Assembly (NCBI GenBank): GCA_026129765.1 | Contig: JAHCHP010000003.1 | Coordinates: forward strand, 62,001 to 126,000 | Direction of reading: 5' to 3' | Source: Fimbriimonadia bacterium | Lineage (GTDB): Bacteria > Armatimonadota > Fimbriimonadia > Fimbriimonadales > GBS-DC | DNA: 64,000 nt | Part shown: positions 43,589 through 50,354 of the stretch, one piece after another | Position numbering within the stretch: the first letter of the stretch is position 1 | Layout of the letters: every line of letters begins with the position of its first letter | Made by a program: the position numbers and the translations under genes | The notes under the pieces: model-generated | What the model saw: the letters and a program-made list of their open reading frames with translations, nothing else | Database searches by the model: none | Told to the model about the DNA's origin: nothing

Positions 43589-44323
43589 ATGCCTGCTCTT
43601 GAACGACTTCAAAAATGCTTAGCCCGTTGCGGCTATGGCTCACGGCGCGCCTGTGAAACCCTGATTGAGGCAGGGCGCGTTCGAGTTAATGGCGCCGTCG
43701 CTTCTTTGGGGACGAAAGTCGATCCTGCTTCCGACCGCATCACCGTTGATAACAAGCCGGTTCAGGCTGCCCCTCCGATGCTTTATCTGATGTTGAACAA
43801 ACCAGCGGGTTATGTGACCACGCGAAAAGACCCTCATGCGAAGCGAACGGTGATGGAACTGCTGGGCGAGATGGGTGAATGGCTCTATCCGGTGGGAAGG
43901 CTGGATGTGGATACCGAGGGGCTGTTGCTCTTGACGAATGACGGCGACTTGACCCACCAGTTGCTTCATCCCGGCAAAAAGGTTCCCAAGACCTACCGCG
44001 CCCGCGTGAAGGGGGTGCCAGAGAAGGAAGCTTTGGAACGGCTCCGGGCAGGCATCGAGTTGGAGGATGGGATGACCGCGCCCGCTGAGGTTCATTTTGT
44101 TCGCAAGAATTCGGAAGGCGCGACGATAGAAATCACCCTCACCGAGGGTCGAAAGCGCCAAATCAAGCGGATGTGCGCTGCTATCGATCATCCGGTGTTA
44201 AAATTGAAGCGCATCCAGTTTGGTCCCCTTCGATTAGGGCAGTTAGCGCCTGGCGAATGGCGGGTGCTGACCAAATATGAGGTTCGTTTATTGAAGTCTT
44301 TATCGTCGGGAAAGCCTGTCTAA
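43589..44323 (+). CDS. Pseudouridine synthase, RsuA/RluB type
   Basis: 244-aa rRNA pseudouridine synthase. The N-terminal S4 RNA-binding domain ('ERLQKCLARCGYGSRRACETLIEAGRVRVNG') leads to the catalytic domain with 'VGRLDVDTEGLLLLTNDG' (catalytic Asp) and 'EGRKRQIKRM'. RluB versus RsuA versus RluF cannot be resolved. The open frame extends up to GTG 43547, but that part is the tRNA terminator hairpin. ATG 43589 directly after the T-run is therefore the likely start, and expression needs read-through or its own promoter. Confidence 0.88.
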   Translation: MPALERLQKCLARCGYGSRRACETLIEAGRVRVNGAVASLGTKVDPASDRITVDNKPVQAAPPMLYLMLNKPAGYVTTRKDPHAKRTVMELLGEMGEWLYPVGRLDVDTEGLLLLTNDGDLTHQLLHPGKKVPKTYRARVKGVPEKEALERLRAGIELEDGMTAPAEVHFVRKNSEGATIEITLTEGRKRQIKRMCAAIDHPVLKLKRIQFGPLRLGQLAPGEWRVLTKYEVRLLKSLSSGKPV

Positions 44324-44364
44324 GGCGCGACGTATACTGACAATCATTGCGCAAGACAAACGAC

Positions 44365-44826
44365 TTATTCTTCCATCAGAATCTTACGATGGGAAAAGAC
44401 AAAGGGACCAATATAAGTCTCTTTCTCGATATATGAGCCAATGGCTTGCTGAGAGGCTTCTAATGCAACACTCCACTCTTCCATCAGGATGGTCAGAGGA
44501 ACCGGAATATCGCAGTTGATACGGAAGGCTTGCAATTCTTGACTGTAAGAAAAGTCTTGAACATAATAGGTATCACCACTCGACTGCTCGTCGTTAAAAT
44601 CAAAATTCTTGATGGAGAGGAGGTGAAGATTGTCTCGAAATAATCTAAATGTGCTTTGATAGCGGAACCATCCTATTTTTTTAATTGCACCCGCATTTGA
44701 TCTCCAACGATAGAGAGGGATAGTCAGCTTGCCGGTGTCAAGATCGTAAACAATCTCTTCAGGTCGAAATGCTGAACAATAAGCGTAATGTTGATTGAGG
44801 TCAGTGAGAGATACTGGTTCTTTCAT
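44365..44826 (-). CDS. Hypothetical protein, candidate immunity protein for the RHS cassette
   Basis: 153-aa soluble protein with no recognised family: a Trp/Tyr/Phe-rich beta region ('IPLYRWRSNAG', 'GWFRYQSTFRLFRDNLHLL'), an acidic middle, and a helical end. GGAGG lies 7 nt before the ATG. It is encoded directly downstream, and in the same direction, of an RHS C-terminal toxin fragment, the slot of the cognate immunity gene in polymorphic toxin loci. That role is inferred only from position. Confidence 0.6.
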   Translation of the reverse strand: MKEPVSLTDLNQHYAYCSAFRPEEIVYDLDTGKLTIPLYRWRSNAGAIKKIGWFRYQSTFRLFRDNLHLLSIKNFDFNDEQSSGDTYYVQDFSYSQELQAFRINCDIPVPLTILMEEWSVALEASQQAIGSYIEKETYIGPFVFSHRKILMEE

Positions 44827-44902
44827 GCTCTATCCTCCGAGAAAAGTTAAGCTCCACTGAGTCATTTTGTTATTTGCTATTGGAGCTTTTACTGTTGCCA
44901 AC

Positions 44903-45490
44903 TTATCTACCTGGCCACAGGGGAATACGAAGCGGATATTCGTGGAATGGCGCCTTAACACCTGGCTTGTAGAAATTCAATTGAAAGTGCCAAGCATTCC
45001 CTATCCAACGGAAACTGTGATGAGGGGCGTGCAATCCCATCTTAACCATTGTAGGCATTACACCCACTTTGAGACCAACATAAACTGCAGGACCGCCAAC
45101 CGGGATGGATCCAATAGCGCCTGCGCATGCATAACTGCTCCAAGAATCATTGATCTCTCCATCATCTAACTTGTCTTTGATCGCTTGCCCTATAATCCCT
45201 ATTGCTGCTCCTACCAAGATGACCGCGAGAACAGGCAATGCTGTGCCTGTCGGGTCTGAGCCTTCGATAGGAGAATTCACACAATAGCCGTAAGCGTTGA
45301 GTGTCAACGGCGCAAACACACTGCCCAGCCATGGGTCCTGCTGCAAGAACCTGCCCACCTGCGGGTCGTACCACCGAACGCCTACCTTCTGCAATCCGCC
45401 GGTGTTCGTCTCGCTCCGGTAGCCCCAGTCGCCGTTCCAACCGACCACTGGGATTGTACCCGAAATCAGGTCGCCAAACGCATCATTCAC
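44903..45490 (-). CDS. Orphan RHS C-terminal toxin cassette 1 (5'-truncated)
   Basis: 195-aa fragment of an RHS/YD-repeat polymorphic toxin. It begins within the repeat region ('NDAFGDLISGTIPVVGWNGDWGYRS'), continues with the RHS core '[20 protein letters not shown]' and '[18 protein letters not shown]', and ends in a 110-residue variable domain with a hydrophobic start ('LPVLAVILVGAAIGIIG') and a His-rich end. RHS-like reading continues upstream to about 45540 ('EQGGGNRTSGPV') before a stop, so the N-terminal thousand or so residues are missing. No signal or start of a full protein is nearby. The core is shared at DNA level with cassette 2. Confidence 0.8.
   Translation of the reverse strand: MNDAFGDLISGTIPVVGWNGDWGYRSETNTGGLQKVGVRWYDPQVGRFLQQDPWLGSVFAPLTLNAYGYCVNSPIEGSDPTGTALPVLAVILVGAAIGIIGQAIKDKLDDGEINDSWSSYACAGAIGSIPVGGPAVYVGLKVGVMPTMVKMGLHAPHHSFRWIGNAWHFQLNFYKPGVKAPFHEYPLRIPLWPGR
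45275..45406. repeat. RHS core direct repeat, copy 1
   Basis: 132 bp shared with 46153-46284, same orientation, offset 878 bp, no gaps and about 7 mismatches by eye. It covers the RHS core coding segment ending at the toxin boundary. Confidence 0.85.
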
Positions 45491-45762
45491 CGGTCCCGAG
45501 GTTCGGTTGCCACCCCCTTGCTCGTGTGGTGGGCAAGGTTCTTATTTGTTTTTCCTAACTGCTTGGTTGGATTTTTTGCCACTCTTGAGGAATGTTCCGA
45601 GTTGGAGTATTGTGCTATAGTATCCTCAAGGCTCTTCTTTGTTCTTTGGAACCATCGGATACGAGCCACCAGCCAAACACTCCATAACAGAACTAAACCC
45701 AAAAAGAGTATGTTCTCAAGAGGGGCAGATGCCTTGATACCATAACACGCAAGCAGAACCAA
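45487..45762 (-). pseudogene. Possible degraded membrane immunity gene of cassette 2
   Basis: 91-aa open frame with a membrane segment ('NILFLGLVLLWSVWLVARI') starting at a weak TTG right after a stop. In another frame upstream (about 45735-45870) a second hydrophobic stretch reads 'WIVGIIWVSAYLAERAQF' and 'WSLLIVGSACVLWYQGI'. Joining the two by a frameshift would give a small two- to four-span membrane protein. Its place just downstream of RHS cassette 2 fits an immunity gene that has decayed. This is tentative. Confidence 0.35.
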
Positions 45763-45876
45763 CGATTAGTAGGCTCCAGCTATTGCGAAATTGGGCTCGT
45801 TCCGCCAGATATGCGGAGACCCAAATTATACCAACGATCCAAAAACTATCCCAACAATTTCCCGTGTTTCCATCTT

Positions 45877-46359
45877 TCAGTGGTAATAATGGTTGTTGTA
45901 ATAATGGTTGTTCCTGTAGTGCCCTGCTGGAGTTCCCACTGTACCATCGAACATACCTCGTTCATTCATCTTCCGTCCGAGTGCAGTCAATTCATCCCAT
46001 CCCCAAAGAATGGTACCAACTATGATTATGACAGTGCCAATAACCGCAACTCCGGCTGCGACAGCGATAGCACCGATAACCACCCCTACGACTCCTATGC
46101 CCTTGACCCAATCCGGAATCATTCCATCCGGGTCCACCAACTGCAGCGGATCATTCACACAATAGCCGTAAGCGTTCAATGTCAACGGCGCAAACACGCT
46201 GCCCTGCCACGGGACCTGCTGCAAGAACCTGCCTACCTGCGGGTCGTACCACCGAACGCCTACCTTCTGCAATCCGCCGGTGTTAAGGCTCAACAGCAAA
46301 ATGATTTCAATGTTCGCTGCAACTAAAGAAGTGTACCTTGTCAGATACTGTTTTGTCAA
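45877..46359 (-). CDS. Orphan RHS C-terminal toxin cassette 2 (5'-truncated)
   Basis: 160-aa frame whose RHS homology begins abruptly at '[20 protein letters not shown]' (DNA breakpoint at 46284), exactly at the edge of the 132-bp repeat. The first 28 residues are not RHS. After '[18 protein letters not shown]' comes a new C-terminal domain, different from cassette 1: a glycine-rich hydrophobic stretch ('[19 protein letters not shown]') and a short His/Tyr/Asn tail. It is a displaced toxin tip, not expressed on its own as far as can be seen. Confidence 0.72.
   Translation of the reverse strand: MTKQYLTRYTSLVAANIEIILLLSLNTGGLQKVGVRWYDPQVGRFLQQVPWQGSVFAPLTLNAYGYCVNDPLQLVDPDGMIPDWVKGIGVVGVVIGAIAVAAGVAVIGTVIIIVGTILWGWDELTALGRKMNERGMFDGTVGTPAGHYRNNHYYNNHYYH
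46153..46284. repeat. RHS core direct repeat, copy 2
   Basis: Partner of 45275-45406. Similarity ends sharply at 46284, so this edge marks the recombination or truncation point of cassette 2. Confidence 0.85.
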
Positions 46360-46433
46360 GATTAAGCGAAAAAAGAAACTTCAGGTTGACCTCTTGTCCG
46401 CCTGAACTCCCCCATTCATACAGGAGGCTACAA

Positions 46434-46892
46434 ATGATGCATACAACCGAACTCTCGGCAAAAGAACTCGGCGCGACCTTTGGATTACCGGCAGATTGTC
46501 CCGTCATCCAACTGTTGACGAAAGCGCTCAACCGGCTCAATCACGCTTTAGAGGCTCCCTTACCCGATTTTTCTTCAGAGGCTCAACCAGACCAGACCAA
46601 GAACGATTGGCAGGCGGCTCTCAAACTGCAGAACGCGCTGTTGCGCCAGACGAAAGAGGTGCTGCATCTCATCAAGTTGTGGCTCAGTTTGTTAGGCAAA
46701 AAGCCGCAGAATGATGGGTCTTCACCTGTGCCGGTTCCCTCATCTGAGCCGGAGACCCCTGCTGTGCCTGCCACTCCCGAAGTGGCTTCCTCTGCCTTGT
46801 TTTCATTGTTGGCGAGCAAGCTGCCGGGTGGCGTGAACGGCAAGTCGACGAACGGTTTGAAGAAGTTGGCAATGCAAGCGCAGCGCCGGTAG
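46434..46892 (+). CDS. Hypothetical protein
   Basis: 152-aa protein of unknown function: a mostly helical N-terminal 95 residues ('LPADCPVIQLLTKALNRLNHALEAPLPDF', 'LKLQNALLRQTKEVLHLIKLWLSLL'), a Pro/Ser/Glu-rich linker, and a basic end 'KLAMQAQRR'. No signal peptide. ATG 46434 follows AGGAGG by 6 nt (ATG 46437 by 9). The longer frame from 46338 is not used. It is divergent from RHS cassette 2 but no functional link is visible. Confidence 0.65.
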   Translation: MMHTTELSAKELGATFGLPADCPVIQLLTKALNRLNHALEAPLPDFSSEAQPDQTKNDWQAALKLQNALLRQTKEVLHLIKLWLSLLGKKPQNDGSSPVPVPSSEPETPAVPATPEVASSALFSLLASKLPGGVNGKSTNGLKKLAMQAQRR

Positions 46893-46911
46893 CAGTGGCA
46901 TTGTGTTTGTC

Positions 46912-46949
46912 CCCCCTCCGTCGGGTTCCCCCGCAAGCAGGGGAACCGG
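46912..46949. repeat. GGTTCCCC palindrome, copy A
   Basis: GGTTCCCC and GGGGAACC (46924-46931, 46940-46947) around a CGCAAGCA loop, preceded by CCCCTCCG. The same element is at 52421-52459 and, inverted, at 54959-54998. Confidence 0.75.
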
Positions 46950-47128
46950 TTAGGGCGAGGCAAGCCTCACCCTAAGCAACAGCAGACCCATTCGCTTCGC
47001 TCAGGGTGACAGAATTGTAAGGGCGCACCTGTGTGTGCGCCCTCTAATCGGGCAGACACAGGGGGATTGCCCCTACACAAGGTTTGTTTCGTGTCGAGTG
47101 TAGCCGAGGCATCTGTTTTTCTATTTCT

Positions 47129-47150
47129 GGGCAGACACAGAGGTCTGCCC
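47129..47150. repeat. GGGCAGAC hairpin element
   Basis: GGGCAGAC-ACAGAG-GTCTGCCC, perfect 8-bp stem; a diverged copy lies at 47050-47076. Confidence 0.65.
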
Positions 47151-47319
47151 CTACGTTTGGCGATTGAGTTGCTGAAGGGCGACTGTGCTGTTTTGTCGGC
47201 GCGAATTCATTCGCGGTTGGCACAAGAAAGCAGACCTATTCGTGCCGCTCAGGGTGACAGTCTGGAGGCATCCAAAGCAACTCCATGTCGCTTTTCAGTC
47301 AGTACATGTCGGCTCAGCG

Positions 47320-47349
47320 TTGGCAACCGGAGCGCGTCTTCAGATATAA
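47320..47349 (+). promoter_or_regulatory. Promoter of the beta-propeller gene
   Basis: TTGGCA (47320-47325), 18-bp spacer, TATAAT (47344-47349); start codon ATG 47401 about 50 nt downstream. Confidence 0.55.
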
Positions 47350-47400
47350 TCTATAGAGTCTGTTTCAAACAAAAGCGATTCATCGAGTGAGAAACCACCT

Positions 47401-48387
47401 ATGATTAGACATCCAGCGAACCTTCAACACCCGCAAGAGACCCACTTGCGCAATATCAAACAGTTGACCTTTGGCGGCGAGAACGCAGAGGCTTACTTTT
47501 CGTTTGATGGCAAGAAACTGATCTTTCAAAGCGTGCGCCCGCCCTTCAAGGCTGACCAGATTTATACGATGAATATCGACGGCTCGCAGGTGGAGTTGGT
47601 CTCCAGTGGGCGGGGGCGTTGCACCTGCGCTTACTGGTCGCCCAACGGGAAGCAAATTCTGTATAGCTCCACCGATGCGTTTGGCGCAGAGCCGCCTCCT
47701 CCGCCCGACCGTTCTCAAGGCTATGTGTGGGGGATGTTTCCCTACCGGCTTTACATCGCCAACGCGGACGGTTCCAACCGAAAAGCCCTCACCGATGACG
47801 ATGCCTATAATGCAGAAGCCTCTTTTTCACCCGACGGCAAAAAAATCCTGTTCACCTCCACGCGGGACGGCAATATCGATCTGTACGAGCTGGAACTGAA
47901 AACGGGCAAAGTGAAACGCCTGACCGACACGCCGGGTTATAATGGCGGACCGTTCTATTCGTGGGATGGCAAGTATATTGTTTATCGCGCTCAGCATCCT
48001 AAAACGGCAGAGGAGTTGAACGATTTTCGCGAACTGCTGAAAAAGCGATTGGTGCGTCCCAGCCGATTAGAACTGTGGATTATGCGCTCAGACGGCAAGG
48101 AAAACCGAAAAGTGACCCAATTGGGCGGGGCGAACTTCGCGCCGTTTATGCAGCCCGGCAACAAACGCATCATCTTTTCCTCCAATCACCACGACCCGCG
48201 CGGCAGGGAGTTTGAACTTTTTACCGTTAAACTGGACGGCTCCGATGTACAGCGCATCACTTACACAGACGATTTCGATGGGTTTCCGATGTTTTCCCGG
48301 AACGGCAAGAAACTGGTTTGGGCGTCCAACCGAAACGGGCAAACCCCAGGCGATACTAATGTCTTCATTGCCGATTGGAAAGAGTAA
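47401..48387 (+). CDS. TolB-like beta-propeller protein without signal peptide
   Basis: 328-aa protein made of PD40/TolB-like propeller blades: 'AEAYFSFDGKKLIFQSVR', 'CAYWSPNGKQILYSS', 'AEASFSPDGKKILFTSTRDG', 'GGPFYSWDGKYIVYRA', 'FMQPGNKRIIFSS' and 'GFPMFSRNGKKLVWASNRNG', about six repeats. Proteins of this kind are normally exported, but no signal or membrane segment is seen at the N-terminus ('MIRHPANLQHPQETHLRN'). It may be cytoplasmic or the signal may be atypical. No catalytic domain. Confidence 0.85.
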   Translation: MIRHPANLQHPQETHLRNIKQLTFGGENAEAYFSFDGKKLIFQSVRPPFKADQIYTMNIDGSQVELVSSGRGRCTCAYWSPNGKQILYSSTDAFGAEPPPPPDRSQGYVWGMFPYRLYIANADGSNRKALTDDDAYNAEASFSPDGKKILFTSTRDGNIDLYELELKTGKVKRLTDTPGYNGGPFYSWDGKYIVYRAQHPKTAEELNDFRELLKKRLVRPSRLELWIMRSDGKENRKVTQLGGANFAPFMQPGNKRIIFSSNHHDPRGREFELFTVKLDGSDVQRITYTDDFDGFPMFSRNGKKLVWASNRNGQTPGDTNVFIADWKE

Positions 48388-48450
48388 AATAGGCTTGATA
48401 TTCCCTTGACATGACAGGTATACTTAGTTTTGGAGAGGGGAGAGAAAGCA

Positions 48451-48798
48451 TTGGACGATTCGAAAGAACCTATCCACAACGGCGAACCTGAAACCGGCGA
48501 GGCAGAGGCTTTGCAGGAAGGCGTGAATGTCTACCACCTGTCTCAGTACAGCCTGAGCCTCTATATTGCGCTTGCCTGGCAGATGCTGGGTTATGCGCCG
48601 GACCCTGTTTCCAAGCAAATCCGAGTCGACCTCTTACAGGCGAAAATCGCTATCGATTGCGCCGATTATTTGGCAGGACAACTGCGGTCTCATCTCGAAG
48701 AATCGATATATCAGGAGTATACAAGACAGATCCGGGACTTGAAAATCAACTACCTGGACAAGCAAAAACTAACATGGGGAGAAAACAAGGGTGACTAA
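48451..48798 (+). CDS. DUF1844 family protein
   Basis: 115-aa protein matching the DUF1844 pattern: after an acidic N-terminus, 'YHLSQYSLSLYIALAWQML' and 'VDLLQAKIAIDCADYLAGQL' make two helices typical of the family, which is widespread and uncharacterised. TTG 48451 is chosen, with GAGGGGAG upstream; the in-frame TTG 48430 would overlap that Shine-Dalgarno. It overlaps the next gene by 8 nt, so they form one operon with the GNAT gene. Confidence 0.75.
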   Translation: MDDSKEPIHNGEPETGEAEALQEGVNVYHLSQYSLSLYIALAWQMLGYAPDPVSKQIRVDLLQAKIAIDCADYLAGQLRSHLEESIYQEYTRQIRDLKINYLDKQKLTWGENKGD

Positions 48799-49354
48799 GA
48801 TAGAATTGGTGGCGCGCAAATTTGCGCAGGGATTCTGGCGTTTTGCTTTCGCATTTCGCTCCGCGGGCAACCGCGCCCGCCTCAGGCTGATTGCCATGCG
48901 CGAACGTTTTACCGCCTTTCCGGGCGAATCGCGTAACCGCCTCTATCGTTGGATGGGCAAACCGTTGCCTATGCCCTTGGATCACCAGCGCGACCAACTG
49001 GTGGAGTTTTACCAGCACTTCGAATCGCTTTCCGACATGATTTGTGATGCCGCTCATCGCGGCAATGGCGATCCCTGGCAAGCGCAATATGAGAAGAACC
49101 GAGCCTGGATGATGCGCGCTTACCCTGCCGTCCGCCCCTACCTGATTGCTCATCTCAGCTGCGACAGCAGCGACGACGCCTTTGGCATGCGCGTGGCGCA
49201 ACGCCCTACGGATGCCTTTGAAGCCCTGTTCTGCGCGGAGAGCCTGAACGCGATTTTGGAAGCGGACGGCGGCGACCTCATTAACCGTTTAGACCGCGCC
49301 CGCAGCGCGCTTTATCGCTATGCGGATCACCTGCGCGACTTGATGGAGAATTAA
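48791..49354 (+). CDS. Hypothetical protein in the DUF1844-GNAT operon
   Basis: 187-aa mainly helical protein, Arg-rich at the N-terminus ('FRSAGNRARLRLIAMRERF') and with a conserved-looking 'AAHRGNGDPWQAQYEKNRAWMM'. It contains no signal peptide. GTG 48791 is the start. It sits between DUF1844 and a GNAT gene with short spacing. Function unknown. Confidence 0.7.
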   Translation: MTKIELVARKFAQGFWRFAFAFRSAGNRARLRLIAMRERFTAFPGESRNRLYRWMGKPLPMPLDHQRDQLVEFYQHFESLSDMICDAAHRGNGDPWQAQYEKNRAWMMRAYPAVRPYLIAHLSCDSSDDAFGMRVAQRPTDAFEALFCAESLNAILEADGGDLINRLDRARSALYRYADHLRDLMEN

Positions 49355-49368
49355 CTGGGGCGCGCTCG

Positions 49369-50343
49369 ATGCCGGTTCTAAAACCTTATCAATCGGAACT
49401 GCATGATGCGGCGATCCTTGCGCTTTGGAACCAGCGTTGGGTCGATCGTTTCCCCTTAGATTCCCGTCTCTGGGAGCAAAATACCCGCCAAGACCCGCTT
49501 CATTTTCGCCCGGATTTGTGTCGCGTGGCGATGGAGGGCGATCAAGTGGTCGGCTATGTGGGCGTGAAAACGCCGCCCGCTCAGCCCGCTTGGAAAGGGC
49601 AGAACTCCGCTTTAGGATGGATCAGCACGCTGTTGATGGCTCCCGGGCATGAGGAAACTCTCGCCCCTTTGCTCCTGAATGAAGCGACGAACGCGCTTCG
49701 GGAGGCAGGGTTGGAGACGGTCAGTTATGCCGCCGACCCCGCGCATTTCTTCCCCGGTATCCCTATCGAGGATGAGCCTCTGCAGCAGGTTCTTCAGGCA
49801 AACGGCTTCCAAGTGCATGGCGAATCGCATGATCTTTTCCGTCACATCGCTGACTTCGAATTGCCGGATCGCGCCCAGCACGCGCTGAGGGTGAGCGGTT
49901 ATCGAATCGAGCCATGCAGTTCCGCTTTGGAGCCTGCGCTCTACCAATTTTTGGAACGAACCTTTCCCGGTCGCTGGCTGTATGACACGCGACGCCGCTT
50001 GGATCGTGAACCAGACCCATCAGATGTCCTCATCCTAACCGATGGCAGCATCGTGGTTGGATTTGTGCATGTGTTCCATGCCGGTTCGCATGTGCTGGGT
50101 CCCAATGTCTATTGGCGCGGGGCGATGGGCGAAAACTGGGGCGGGTTGGGACCGATTGGCGTGGCGGAAGAGGTGCGCAAGTTGGGGCTGGGCTTCGCTC
50201 TGCTCTGTTATGCGGTGGATCACCTCAGACAACGGGGCGTGAACCCGATGGGGATTGACTGGACCGGGCTGGTGGAGTTTTACGGCAAAATCGGCTTTCA
50301 AGTCTGGCGAACCTACCGCTACGCTTCCCGCGCTTTACGGTGA
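49369..50343 (+). CDS. Tandem GNAT acetyltransferase
   Basis: 324-aa protein with two GNAT folds. The N-terminal half has 'VVGYVGVK' and 'GWISTLLMAPGHEETLAPLLL' where the acetyl-CoA loop is degenerate. The C-terminal half has the better-kept 'GPIGVAEEVRKLGLGFALL' motif A and 'YGKIGFQVWRTY'. Substrate unknown. ATG 49369 is 14 nt after the previous stop, and the gene is last of a three-gene operon. It converges on the DUF5916 gene with 11 bp between stops. Confidence 0.85.
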   Translation: MPVLKPYQSELHDAAILALWNQRWVDRFPLDSRLWEQNTRQDPLHFRPDLCRVAMEGDQVVGYVGVKTPPAQPAWKGQNSALGWISTLLMAPGHEETLAPLLLNEATNALREAGLETVSYAADPAHFFPGIPIEDEPLQQVLQANGFQVHGESHDLFRHIADFELPDRAQHALRVSGYRIEPCSSALEPALYQFLERTFPGRWLYDTRRRLDREPDPSDVLILTDGSIVVGFVHVFHAGSHVLGPNVYWRGAMGENWGGLGPIGVAEEVRKLGLGFALLCYAVDHLRQRGVNPMGIDWTGLVEFYGKIGFQVWRTYRYASRALR

Positions 50344-50354
50344 GGATTCTGGAC

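Larger units (their letters stand above)
46893..47400. other. Repeat-rich gap of about 500 bp
   Basis: No gene is supported. It contains a GGTTCCCC palindrome (46912-46949) and a 9-bp stem AGGGCGCAC/GTGCGCCCT (47020-47043). Two related GGGCAGACACAG elements follow (47050-47076 and 47129-47150), the second a perfect 8-bp hairpin. 'CGCTCAGGGTGACAG' occurs twice. The promoter of the beta-propeller gene lies at its right end. Confidence 0.75.

Noticed and set aside
48406-48424. TTGACA with TATACT before the DUF1844 gene as a -35/-10 promoter
   Set aside because: The spacer is only 7 bp, far below the 16-19 needed; only the -10 may be real.
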